NCBI RefSeq assembly: GCF_003490595.1
Contig: NZ_QQGY01000004.1
Span: forward strand, 115,623-179,622
Direction of reading: 5' to 3'
Origin: Haemophilus haemolyticus_L
GTDB taxonomy: Bacteria > Pseudomonadota > Gammaproteobacteria > Enterobacterales > Pasteurellaceae
Length of the DNA: 64,000 nucleotides
Of this stretch, positions 50,959 through 59,924 are shown in pieces. Numbering within the stretch: position 1 is the stretch's first letter; each line of letters starts with the position of its first letter. The translations under genes and the position numbers were made by a program. The notes beneath the pieces were generated by a model that was not told the DNA's origin, did not search any database, and was given only the letters and a program-made list of their open reading frames with translations.

Positions 50959-53565
50959 TTATTTTTTCCGTTCAACCCATTTTCCATTAGTGAAATCAAC
51001 AATCCATTTAGTCGCTTTCCCATCTTTTTCAGAAGTCACATATTGTTTCTTCTCTTTACGACTAAAACGAACAATCGCTTCATTCCCTTCAGGGTCTTTT
51101 TGTGGTGCATCGGCTAAATAAGCTAATTTTTCAGGTAAACGCTCGCGATATTGCACAAGTTCAGCGATTTTAACTGGACGTGTTTCGCGTGATTTCGGGA
51201 AGTTATGTGCTGACATAAATACACCACTCGCACCGTCACGCAATACAAAATATGCATCAGATTTTTCGCATTTTAACTCAGGGAAATGTACAGGCTCTTC
51301 TTTCGGTGGTGCGACTTCGCCATTTTTCAAAATTTTGCGTGTGTTATCGCAATTTGTACATCCCATATACTTGCCAAAACGACCAAGTTTTAAATGCATA
51401 TCCGCACCGCATTTATCACACTCAACAACAGGACCATCATAACCTTTAATTTTGAATGAGCCTTCTTCAATTAAATATCCATCACAATTTGGATTATTAC
51501 CGCAAATATGGATTTTACGATGGGCATCGATTACATAGCTGTCCATTGCCGTTCCACATTTTGTACAACGTTTACGATCCATTAATGCTTTGGTTTCTGA
51601 AGATTCATCTAAAACGTTCAATAATTCTGCTTCAGGAATTAAATTAATCGTTGTTTTGCACCGCTCTTTTGGCGGCAATGCATAACCTGTACATCCTAAA
51701 AATACCCCCGTACTTGCCGTACGAATGGCCATTTTTCTGCCACAGGTTGGGCATTTAATATCGGTTTCAACAAGGCTATTTGGGCGCATACCGCCTTCAA
51801 GTTCATCCAATTCAGCTTTAGAAAGCTGGCTAGAAAAATCCTTGAAGAATTGATTCAATTCAGTTTTCCAATTCACTGAACCAGAGGCAATTTTATCTAG
51901 GGTATCTTCCATATTCGCGGTGAAATCGTAATTCATTAATTCACCAAAAGACTCATTAAGGCGATCAGTCACAATTTCGCCCATTTTTTCTGCATAGAAA
52001 CGACGATTTTCAGTACGAACATAACCACGTTCTTGAATGGTGGAAATAATTGCAGCATAAGTGGAAGGACGGCCAATACCACGTTTTTCCAATTCTTTTA
52101 CCAAAGCCGCTTCAGTAAAACGAGCGGGTGGTTTAGTAAAGTGTTGAGTTGGTTGCACTTCTTTTAAAGCAAGTTTTTCTGAAACAGCAACTAAAGGCAA
52201 TTCTTGATCTTCAGGATTTTTGCCTATCTGTGGCAATACTTTTGTCCAACCATCAAAACGTAAAATTCGGCCTTTTGCTTTCAAGGTATAATCGCCGGCT
52301 GAAACAGTCAATGTACTGCTATCATATTGCGCTGGTGGCATTTGACATGCTAAGAATTGACGCCAAATTAAATCATAAAGGCGCACCGCATCTTTTTCCA
52401 TTCCCTCTAAGGATTCAGGCAATGCTCTAATGTCCGATGGACGAATAGCCTCATGCGCCTCTTGCGCATTTTCTTTACTAGAATAGAAATTTGGTTTTTC
52501 TGGTAAATATTGTGCACCAAAATGATTTTCAATATAGCTACGCACCATATTCAGCGCATCTTGACTCAAATTGGTTGAATCCGTACGCATATAAGTAATG
52601 TAACCCGCTTCATATAAACGTTGGGCTAGCATCATTGTTTTTTTAACGCCAAATCCCAAGCGAGTACTTGCCGTTTGTTGAAGCGTTGATGTAATAAATG
52701 GCGCTCTAGGGCGAGAACTTGTTGGTTTAGTTTCTAAATCTGTGACAACGTAATCGGAAACATTCAGAAAATCTACCGCACTTTGCGCTTCTTTTTGATT
52801 TTTTGGATCGAATTTCTTGCCTTTATAATCCGTGACATCCAAACGTATAGCTTGTTTATTTTGATTATTCGTAAGGACGGCAACTTCCCAATATTCTTCA
52901 GGCTGGAAGGCTTTAATTTCACGCTCGCGTTCTACTAATAATTTAACCGCAACCGATTGAACTCGACCAGCAGAAAGCCCGCGAGCGACTTTTTTCCAAA
53001 GTAATGGTGACACCATAAAGCCCACTACTCTATCTAAAAAGCGACGAGTTTGTTGGGCATTAACACGATCCATATTTAATTGTTCAGGCTTTTCAAAAGC
53101 TTGTTTAATTGCATTTTTAGTGATTTCGTTAAACACTACTCGGCTAAAGCGATCATTATCGCCACCAATCACTTCACGTAAATGCCATGCAATCGCTTCC
53201 CCTTCTCTATCCAAGTCGGTTGCGAGATAAATGTGATCTGCTTTTTTAGCAAGCGATTTTAATTCAGAAACCACTTTTTCTTTACCAGGCAAAATCTGAT
53301 AATTTGCTTTCCAATCGTGATAAGGATCAATCCCCATACGTTTAACTAAGGCGTTACGTTCCTTCTCAGCCTTAATTTTTGCTTTTTCTTCGGCATCCAT
53401 ACCTTTGGTTGAAATTGGTTTAGCTTTTTCACCTGTACTAGAACCAACCGTCGGCAAATCACGAATATGTCCAACACTTGATTTCACCACATATTGGCTG
53501 CCTAAATACTTATTAATAGTTTTTGCTTTTGCTGGCGACTCCACAATCACCAAGGATTTACTCAT
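50959..53565 (-). CDS. topA: DNA topoisomerase I
   Basis: ATG 53565 (MSKSLVIVESPAKAKTINKYLG) gives 868 residues and the usual N-terminus; the frame has six more codons to 53583. The TOPRIM domain has YLATDLDREGEAIAWHL (about 106-122) and the catalytic Tyr is in GYITYMRTDSTNLS (about 325). C-terminal zinc ribbons are visible: CPTCGRKM, CTKCGTAM and CDKCGADM. It relaxes negative supercoils. Confidence 0.95.
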   Translation of the reverse strand: MSKSLVIVESPAKAKTINKYLGSQYVVKSSVGHIRDLPTVGSSTGEKAKPISTKGMDAEEKAKIKAEKERNALVKRMGIDPYHDWKANYQILPGKEKVVSELKSLAKKADHIYLATDLDREGEAIAWHLREVIGGDNDRFSRVVFNEITKNAIKQAFEKPEQLNMDRVNAQQTRRFLDRVVGFMVSPLLWKKVARGLSAGRVQSVAVKLLVEREREIKAFQPEEYWEVAVLTNNQNKQAIRLDVTDYKGKKFDPKNQKEAQSAVDFLNVSDYVVTDLETKPTSSRPRAPFITSTLQQTASTRLGFGVKKTMMLAQRLYEAGYITYMRTDSTNLSQDALNMVRSYIENHFGAQYLPEKPNFYSSKENAQEAHEAIRPSDIRALPESLEGMEKDAVRLYDLIWRQFLACQMPPAQYDSSTLTVSAGDYTLKAKGRILRFDGWTKVLPQIGKNPEDQELPLVAVSEKLALKEVQPTQHFTKPPARFTEAALVKELEKRGIGRPSTYAAIISTIQERGYVRTENRRFYAEKMGEIVTDRLNESFGELMNYDFTANMEDTLDKIASGSVNWKTELNQFFKDFSSQLSKAELDELEGGMRPNSLVETDIKCPTCGRKMAIRTASTGVFLGCTGYALPPKERCKTTINLIPEAELLNVLDESSETKALMDRKRCTKCGTAMDSYVIDAHRKIHICGNNPNCDGYLIEEGSFKIKGYDGPVVECDKCGADMHLKLGRFGKYMGCTNCDNTRKILKNGEVAPPKEEPVHFPELKCEKSDAYFVLRDGASGVFMSAHNFPKSRETRPVKIAELVQYRERLPEKLAYLADAPQKDPEGNEAIVRFSRKEKKQYVTSEKDGKATKWIVDFTNGKWVERKK

Positions 53566-53660
53566 TTGATTACCTAATATCACTAGAATTTTGTAAAATT
53601 GGGGGTATAGTGCAAAGTTATGTAGGCAAAATCAAGCATTTTTTCAAAAAAGGTCTATAA

Positions 53661-54578
53661 ATGGATAAACTCAACGCGATTTCTATTTTCTGCAAAGTCA
53701 TTGAAACCCAAAGTTTTACATTGGCAGCAAAGCAACAAAATATTTCTGTGGCAATGGCAAGCAAATTAGTTTCACAGTTAGAAGAACATTTAAAAACACG
53801 ATTGTTACAACGTACCACCAGAAAAATTATGCCTACTGAAGCGGGAATGATGTATTACCAACGCTGTCAAGGAATTTTGCTTGATTTAGATGAGGCTGAT
53901 TCTAGCATCACTCACCTCACCAGTTCATTACAAGGAAATTTACTTATTTCTGTTCCTCGTGATTTTGGTTTGCTTTTCATCGTACCGAATTTACCGCTAT
54001 TTATTGCTGAACATCCTAATCTACATGTTGAAATTGAGTTTAATGACAAAAAAATTGACCTTGTGGCAGAAGGCTATGATCTTGCATTACGTATCGGCCA
54101 TATGGCGGACAGTTCTCTTGTATCACGCAAAATCAGTACAAATACGCTACACTTTGTGGCATCACCAAGCTATCTTGAAGCAAATGGTATTCCACAAACG
54201 CCTGATGATTTAGAGCATCACAATGGCTTACTTTATAAAAATGCAATGAATCAAGTAAATTGGGTTGGCTCACGCATAAATCAAACACAACGTTTCAAAA
54301 TCCAATCAAAGGTTGTGAGCAATAGTGGTTTAGCCTTATTAGAAATGGCAAAAGCAGGACTAGGCATTGTGAATTTACCTAGATTTATTATTGGTCAATC
54401 TCTCGAAAAAGGGGAACTCATCGAAGTATTGCCAGAATATAAACAACAAAAATTAGAAATTCATGTGGTCTATCCAAACAGAAGACATTTACCAATAAAA
54501 GTGCGGGCATTTATTGAATTTTTATCTGGCTTAGGCTTGTGTTCAGAAATTTTGGAAAATCCTGAAGATAGTCACTAA
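53661..54578 (+). CDS. LysR-family transcription regulator
   Basis: The 305-residue protein has the N-terminal LysR HTH (MDKLNAISIFCKVIETQSFT, then AAKQQNISVAMASKLVSQLEEHLKTRLLQRTTR at 20-52) and a substrate-binding C-terminal domain (LLISVPRDFGLLFIVPNLPLF). The target is unknown; topA is divergent and pntB convergent. A 95-bp gap to topA could hold its operator. Confidence 0.88.
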   Translation: MDKLNAISIFCKVIETQSFTLAAKQQNISVAMASKLVSQLEEHLKTRLLQRTTRKIMPTEAGMMYYQRCQGILLDLDEADSSITHLTSSLQGNLLISVPRDFGLLFIVPNLPLFIAEHPNLHVEIEFNDKKIDLVAEGYDLALRIGHMADSSLVSRKISTNTLHFVASPSYLEANGIPQTPDDLEHHNGLLYKNAMNQVNWVGSRINQTQRFKIQSKVVSNSGLALLEMAKAGLGIVNLPRFIIGQSLEKGELIEVLPEYKQQKLEIHVVYPNRRHLPIKVRAFIEFLSGLGLCSEILENPEDSH

Positions 54579-54593
54579 ACGCCATAAAAAAAT

Positions 54594-54625
54594 ACCGCAC
54601 TTAGGCAACCCCAAGTGCGGTTATT
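54594..54625. terminator. Uptake-sequence pair terminator between the LysR gene and pntB
   Basis: ACCGCACTT (54594-54602) and AAGTGCGGT (54613-54621) as arms, with T-rich tails on both strands. Confidence 0.8.
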
Positions 54626-54639
54626 TTTATGCGTATTTT

Positions 54640-56064
54640 TTATAATGCTTTTAAGATGTCTTCAACACGATCTTTTGCATCACCAAAGAGCATTTGCGTA
54701 TTCTCTTTGAAGAATAATGGGTTTTGTACACCTGCATATCCCACAGCCATTGAACGTTTGAAAACAATTACATTTTGTGCTTTCCATACTTCTAACACTG
54801 GCATTCCTGCGATTGGACTATTTGGATCCTCCATCGCAGCTGGGTTTACCGTATCGTTCGCACCGATAACCAATACCACATCGGTATCAGCGAAATCATC
54901 GTTGATTTCATCCATTTCAAGTACGACATCGTAAGGCACTTTCGCTTCAGCTAAAAGCACGTTCATATGGCCTGGTAAACGTCCTGCAACAGGGTGAATA
55001 CCAAAACGAACGTTCACACCACGTTCACGCAATTTTGCCGTAATATCAGCGACTGGATATTGTGCTTGTGCTACAGCCATACCATATCCCGGAGTGATAA
55101 TTACAGAACTTGCATTTTTCAACAATTCAGCCACTTCTTCCGCTGTAGTTTCACGGTGCTCGCCTTGTTCTTCGCTTGAAGAAACTTGAACATCGTTACC
55201 AAAACCACCTGCAATTACGCTCACAAATGAACGGTTCATTGCTTTACACATGATGTAAGAAAGAATTGCACCAGAAGAACCAACAAGTGCGCCAGTTACG
55301 ATAAGCAAGTCATTATTCAACATAAAACCTGCTGCGGCCGCTGCCCAACCTGAATAAGAGTTAAGCATTGATACCACAACTGGCATATCAGCCCCACCGA
55401 TTGAAGCCACTAAGTGCCAGCCGAATGCAAGCGCAATCGCTGTCATTAATAACACAGGAAAAATGCTTTCTGGATTATTCAAGAATGCAACCATCAATAA
55501 TGCAGATACCACAAGTGCGGCTAAATTTAATTTATGGCGATGCGGTAGCATTAATGCTTTTGAATTAATTTTTCCGCTTAATTTACCAAATGCGACAACA
55601 GAACCAGTGAAAGTTACGGCACCGATAAAGATACCTAAAAATACTTCGACATTATGAATATTTGTTAATACCGCTTGCTCTGCTACAAATGCGGCTTGTG
55701 CTGCTGCATCTAATCCTTCTGGCATTAATGCCTCATGGTGTAAACCATAGCTATTAAAGCCTACGAGCACAGCCGCTAAACCGACGAAACTGTGAAGAAT
55801 CGCCACAAGTTCTGGCATTTCAGTCATTTCTACTTTTAATGCACGTTGAACACCGATTGCTCCACCAATGATCATCGCAATAATGATCCAAAATGTTCCT
55901 TCAGAATGAGGTCCAAAAATGGTTGCGATAAGGGCAATTGTCATGCCAACAATACCGAACCAACAACCCGCTTTAGCAGTTTCATGTTTAGAAAGTCCTG
56001 CCAAGCTCATAATGAAAAGTAATGCTGCTAAAATATACGCAGCCTGTACTAAACCTTCAGACAT
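54640..56064 (-). CDS. pntB: NAD(P) transhydrogenase beta subunit
   Basis: The 474-residue protein has about nine membrane spans and then the cytoplasmic NADP-binding domain: VIITPGYGMAVAQAQYPVADI (about 318-338), FGIHPVAGRLPGHMNVLLAEA, and VLVIGANDTVNPAA near 405-418. With PntA it couples proton flow to hydride transfer from NADH to NADP. It starts 10 bp after pntA. Confidence 0.95.
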   Translation of the reverse strand: MSEGLVQAAYILAALLFIMSLAGLSKHETAKAGCWFGIVGMTIALIATIFGPHSEGTFWIIIAMIIGGAIGVQRALKVEMTEMPELVAILHSFVGLAAVLVGFNSYGLHHEALMPEGLDAAAQAAFVAEQAVLTNIHNVEVFLGIFIGAVTFTGSVVAFGKLSGKINSKALMLPHRHKLNLAALVVSALLMVAFLNNPESIFPVLLMTAIALAFGWHLVASIGGADMPVVVSMLNSYSGWAAAAAGFMLNNDLLIVTGALVGSSGAILSYIMCKAMNRSFVSVIAGGFGNDVQVSSSEEQGEHRETTAEEVAELLKNASSVIITPGYGMAVAQAQYPVADITAKLRERGVNVRFGIHPVAGRLPGHMNVLLAEAKVPYDVVLEMDEINDDFADTDVVLVIGANDTVNPAAMEDPNSPIAGMPVLEVWKAQNVIVFKRSMAVGYAGVQNPLFFKENTQMLFGDAKDRVEDILKAL

Positions 56065-56074
56065 TGTGCGCTCC

Positions 56075-57613
56075 TTAACCTTTTCTAAACATTGCTAACA
56101 TACGTTGTGTGACACGGAAACCACCAAAAATATTGATGCTTGCCACCAAAATCGCCACAAAAGCTAACGCATCGATAAATAGATTGCCTGTTGGCTGACG
56201 AATTTGTAATAACGCGCCTACAATAATAATGCCTGAAATTGCATTTGTTACTGCCATTAATGGTGTGTGAAGTGCATGGCTAACATTCCAAACCACGTAA
56301 TAACCCACCACGCAAGCTAAAACAAATACGGTGAAATGTGATAAAAATGCAGCGGGCGCAACAGAAGCTAACCAAAGGAATAACACACCTACACCTGCCA
56401 TCACACCGTATTTCACACGAGGATCTGTTGGTTTAGCTTCTTTTTTCTCTGCCACTGGTGCAGCTTTGGTTTCTTGTTTTGGTTGTGCAGACACTTGAAT
56501 TTGTGCAGGAGGAATTTCTTCCCCATCACGAACAACGGTTACACCACGAAGAACCACATCTTCAAAATCAATATTGATATTGCCATCTTTCTCTTTGCAC
56601 AAAAGTTTTAATAAATTGACTAAGTTTGTGCCGTAAAGTTGGGAAGATTGCGTTGGTAAGCGGCTTGGGAAATCCGTATAACCAATCACTTTCACTTGAT
56701 TTTCAGTTGTAACAACTTTCCCTGCTTGCGTATATTCACAGTTACCGCCAGTTGCAGCCGCTAAATCCACAATCACTGAACCTGGTTTCATTGAATCCAC
56801 CATTTCTTTAGTAATCAAACGAGGTGCTGGTTTACCTGGAATGGCTGCCGTAGTAATAATAATATCGACTTCTTTAGCTTGTTCTGCGTAAAGCTCCATC
56901 GCACGACGGTTAAATTCTTCCGACATTACTTTCGCATAACCATCACCACTGCCGCCTTCTTCTTTAAAATCAATTTCTAAGAAGCTTGCACCCATACTTT
57001 GAACTTGCTCTTTCACTTCAGGACGAGAGTCAAAAGCACGAACAATCGCCCCAAGGCTATTTGCTGCACCAATTGCCGCCAAACCAGCCACACCCGCACC
57101 AATCACCAACACTTTTGCTGGTGGAACTTTACCTGCAGCAGTAATTTGCCCTGTAAAGAAACTACCAAATTCATGCGCAGCTTCAATGACAGCACGATAA
57201 CCAGAAATATTCGCCATAGAAGAAAGCGCATCCAATGCTTGCGCACGAGAAATACGAGGCACCGCATCCATTGCTAACACGTTAATTTTCTTCGCGGTGA
57301 GTTTTTTCATTAACTCAGGATTTTGCATACGCCAAATAAAGCTCACAAGCGTTGCCCCATCCTTCATTTGAGCGATTTCTTCATCTGTCGGTGCATTTAC
57401 TTTGAAGATAATATCCGATTGCCAAATTTCAGCCGACGTACCGATCTTCGCGCCTGCCTCTAAAAATGCTTGATCTTCAAAACTAGCTTTAAAACCTGCA
57501 TCGTGTTCCACGATCACGTCAAAGCCCAATTTCAATATTTGCTGAACCGTTTTCGGCGTTGCCGCCACACGGCTCTCATTCTCAAGCAGCTCTCTAGGTA
57601 CACCAATTAACAT
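56075..57613 (-). CDS. pntA: NAD(P) transhydrogenase alpha subunit
   Basis: The 512-residue protein starts MLIGVPRELLENESRVAATP and has the NAD-binding domain with VLVIGAGVAGLAAIGAANSLGA (about 170-191, split by one residue beyond 20). A Pro/Ala/Lys linker with APVAEKKEAKPTD follows near 390-402, then four C-terminal membrane spans. First gene of pntAB. A CRP-like site lies about 150 bp upstream. Confidence 0.95.
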   Translation of the reverse strand: MLIGVPRELLENESRVAATPKTVQQILKLGFDVIVEHDAGFKASFEDQAFLEAGAKIGTSAEIWQSDIIFKVNAPTDEEIAQMKDGATLVSFIWRMQNPELMKKLTAKKINVLAMDAVPRISRAQALDALSSMANISGYRAVIEAAHEFGSFFTGQITAAGKVPPAKVLVIGAGVAGLAAIGAANSLGAIVRAFDSRPEVKEQVQSMGASFLEIDFKEEGGSGDGYAKVMSEEFNRRAMELYAEQAKEVDIIITTAAIPGKPAPRLITKEMVDSMKPGSVIVDLAAATGGNCEYTQAGKVVTTENQVKVIGYTDFPSRLPTQSSQLYGTNLVNLLKLLCKEKDGNINIDFEDVVLRGVTVVRDGEEIPPAQIQVSAQPKQETKAAPVAEKKEAKPTDPRVKYGVMAGVGVLFLWLASVAPAAFLSHFTVFVLACVVGYYVVWNVSHALHTPLMAVTNAISGIIIVGALLQIRQPTGNLFIDALAFVAILVASINIFGGFRVTQRMLAMFRKG

Positions 57614-57764
57614 ACTGTTTCCCTCTGATTGATGATTGGATTGATGAGATTAATGAATAAACTTTCGGCTATTCATCGTTAAAATGACAAAAAGTCAAAC
57701 GGATACAACTGTATCATTGATTGAATGAAAATAGGTAACGTTTTTAAGTGGTTTTACAAGATAT

Positions 57765-57780
57765 TGTGATAGGGATCACG
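57765..57780. promoter_or_regulatory. CRP-like site upstream of pntAB
   Basis: TGTGATAGGGATCACG matches TGTGA-N6-TCACA except for the last base. Confidence 0.6.
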
Positions 57781-57787
57781 AAAAATC

Positions 57788-57979
57788 TCACATAAAAAAA
57801 CATCTTAAAAATTTACCGCACTCCAGCGGAATAGTTACCCAACTCGTCTCTATTAAACGATTCTCTAATTTGCCACTTTGACTTGGCGCACTCTCTGTAG
57901 TGATATCTGAAATCTCTTCTTGCAGCGTTTTGCCTGTACGTTTTAATTGCTCTGCTTCATCTTTAATAATGATATTTTG
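57788..57979 (-). pseudogene. Fragment of an FhaB/CdiA-type hemagglutinin gene
   Basis: An open frame without start: QNIIIKDEAEQLKRTGKTLQ then EEISDITTESAPSQSGKLEN RL and on to a stop at 57788. Its composition fits the linker region of filamentous hemagglutinin/CdiA proteins. Its upstream end abuts the purT fragment at 57982 on the other strand, so this is a recombination junction. Confidence 0.45.
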
Positions 57980-57981
57980 CG

Positions 57982-58092
57982 TACAGCAAAGGCGAAATCA
58001 ATAGCCATCGCCGTTTAAGTGTGTTACTCACTCGTGATATTTTGGTGGAAAAAGTAGAACTAGCTTACGATAAGTTAAATGTAAAATTATAA
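57982..58092 (+). pseudogene. purT: 3' fragment of purT (copy 1)
   Basis: Plus-strand frame YSKGEINSHRRLSVLLTRDI then LVEKVELAYDKLNVKL and stop at 58092. It aligns with the C-terminus of PurT (GKPEIDGSRRLGVALATAES in E. coli), the formate-dependent GAR transformylase. Only the last 36 residues are here, followed by a terminator. A second copy of this gene end is at 62034. Confidence 0.6.
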
Positions 58093-58124
58093 GGTTTGCT
58101 TAACATAAGCATCATTGAAAATAC

Positions 58125-58182
58125 AAAAGTGCGGTCAATTTTTAAGGAGTTTTAAAATCTCTCCAAAATTAACCGCACTTTT
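58125..58182. terminator. Uptake-sequence pair terminator following purT fragment 1
   Basis: AAAAGTGCGGT (58125-58135) and ACCGCACTTTT (58172-58182) with a paired inner region. A diverged copy follows purT fragment 2 at 62144. Confidence 0.8.
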
Positions 58183-58196
58183 CATGCAAAGATTAG

Positions 58197-58631
58197 CTAT
58201 CTTGCTATTTCTTCCTTCGCTTTTATTCGCTCTTCCCAAATCTCTCTAGGAATCCCATATTCCTTTATCTCATTTTCTTCAAGATCACTAACGCCTCGAA
58301 GATAGAGCATTGGCCAACTATCTTCATCTGGAACATATGCAAATTTAATATTAAATTCCATATTATCAAATAGGGAAAACTTATATTGAGTCCATTCTTG
58401 AGATAAGGTTGCTCTCAATTGCTTCATTAAATTTATAATTTCACCTTCAATTTCATCAGGTCTTTGACCTAATGGAAAGTAATGAATATCACCATTCGCA
58501 ACAACCCATTCAGCTCCACCAGAATAATGTTCAGGATAAATAGAACCAATAAAATCAATCCTTACGGCTTCGTCAGGCATTATTGACCACAATAACTCCC
58601 CAATTTTCTGGTAAATTTCTTGTTCTTTCAT
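58197..58631 (-). CDS. DUF600/YezG-type immunity protein
   Basis: The 144-residue acidic protein starts MKEQEIYQKIGELLWSIMPDEA and resembles the YezG (DUF600) immunity family, partners of polymorphic-toxin nucleases. Supporting features are the E-x-Y-x-K-I start and the central W/F/Y-rich beta region with WTQYKFSLFDNMEFNIKFAY (about 95-114). CAGGAAAT precedes the ATG. No matching toxin is adjacent, so it is an orphan immunity gene in the cdi array. Confidence 0.65.
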   Translation of the reverse strand: MKEQEIYQKIGELLWSIMPDEAVRIDFIGSIYPEHYSGGAEWVVANGDIHYFPLGQRPDEIEGEIINLMKQLRATLSQEWTQYKFSLFDNMEFNIKFAYVPDEDSWPMLYLRGVSDLEENEIKEYGIPREIWEERIKAKEEIAR

Positions 58632-58715
58632 TTTTGATTTCCTGTATAAGGATTTTTGCGATTATTTAATAACTTATTATTAATAAAATAAATTATTTAA
58701 ATAGATACCACCTTA

Positions 58716-59139
58716 TTATAAAGATAAATTTATATACTGAGAGTCAAGTAAATTAAAATATATACACTCCGTTATATTCATCTTATCAGAAACGGTACTA
58801 ACACCTAACTCCTCAATAATAACACCCATATCATCAGATATCATATTGTATATTTAAATCAGATAAAATTTTTTCAAGTTCATCCTTTCTCTTACCTAAA
58901 AAATCAATATCTAGGATAGATACAAAACTAGGTCTAAAAATTTCAATTTCTTGCAAGAGGTTATATTCATCATAAAAACAATGAACACCCAACTTATTGA
59001 AATTATCTGCAGTATTTGATGAAAATTGGCTTTTTCTAAACTCTACATAATTAGAAGCTAAAACAGTTCTTACATGCTCTCTTGATTGTTTATAAAAAAG
59101 ACATTTTTCTTCTTTTTCTTTTGATAAAGAAAATTTCAT
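58716..59139 (-). pseudogene. Immunity-like gene broken by a frameshift
   Basis: GAGGAAATAAAT precedes ATG 59139. The first frame gives 101 residues (MKFSLSKEKEEKCLFYKQSR ... EKILSDLNIQYDI) and stops at 58834. The next frame continues DDMGVIIEELGVSTVSDKMN ITECIYFNLLDSQYINLSL to a stop at 58716. Removing one T near 58838-58841 would join them. Small acidic proteins of this pattern occur as immunity proteins in CDI loci; the exact family is not certain. Confidence 0.5.
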
Positions 59140-59157
59140 ATTTATTTCCTCTTGCCT

Positions 59158-59298
59158 TTATGTACCTAAATCAATATTTTGCGTGGCATGAAGTTGTATT
59201 TTCCCTTTGCCATCATTGATAAGATTGACGGCATTTAACGCAATGTTTTCTGCCGCAACCGTGAGACTGCCATTCTCGCCCACGATGGCGCGCGTTTC
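59158..59298 (-). pseudogene. Fragment of an FhaB/CdiA-type hemagglutinin repeat region
   Basis: Open frame ETRAIVGENGSLTVAAENIA then LNAVNLINDGKGKIQLHATQ NIDLGT and a stop, the beta-helix repeat pattern of filamentous hemagglutinin. The remaining bases to 59453 hold further unclear remnants and no gene that I can defend. Confidence 0.5.
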
Positions 59299-59453
59299 CT
59301 AACGCGTGCCCAAAACATCAATTTCGTTTGATTCAAATTTTCACTATTTTTATTAACAACTTCAGTTTGTTTATTGTTAGATAGATACAAGAGTGCGTCA
59401 GGAAACGCGCACTATCTAGGGGCAGGTTTAAATCAAACTAGTTATAAGAGCTA

Positions 59454-59924
59454 CTATTTAAAAAATAAAATTTGTATAAGACAAACAATAATCCCTATAA
59501 CAATACCTATTTTTATAGAAGGATTTCTAAAAAAATAAAACCATTTTTCCTTTGTTGTATTTTTAAATAAATATTCATCATCAGAATGGATATATGTATC
59601 CTCTAAAGAGTTATATGTCTCCCCTTCATCTCCTCTAACTCTAGTACCATCATTTAACTTTTCAGCAATAGAAATTAACTTTTCTATATGCTTATCATCC
59701 GTGGTATTAATGTAATATTCACCTTCAATACCTTCAGTATAAAAAATAGTAAAAGAAGGATCATTTTTATCATAATAGAATTCCAAAACTCCATTTTCAT
59801 TTAACTCTTCCTTCATATTGAATTCTCTAAATAAAAACTCTCTAAACTTTTCTTTATTCATGATTAGTTTAGAAGAAATATCTTTTTTATCCGTATTAAC
59901 TAACGAAACATGATAAGCCATCAT
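59454..59924 (-). CDS. Putative immunity protein for the orphan CdiA module
   Basis: The 156-residue protein starts MMAYHVSLVNTDKKDISSKL and ends in a membrane span (IKIGIVIGIIVCLIQILFF). Its ATG overlaps the TGA of the upstream CdiA module (ATGA), so the two are translationally coupled as toxin and immunity genes usually are. A membrane anchor hints at a toxin acting at or across the inner membrane. No family recognised. Confidence 0.6.
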   Translation of the reverse strand: MMAYHVSLVNTDKKDISSKLIMNKEKFREFLFREFNMKEELNENGVLEFYYDKNDPSFTIFYTEGIEGEYYINTTDDKHIEKLISIAEKLNDGTRVRGDEGETYNSLEDTYIHSDDEYLFKNTTKEKWFYFFRNPSIKIGIVIGIIVCLIQILFFK

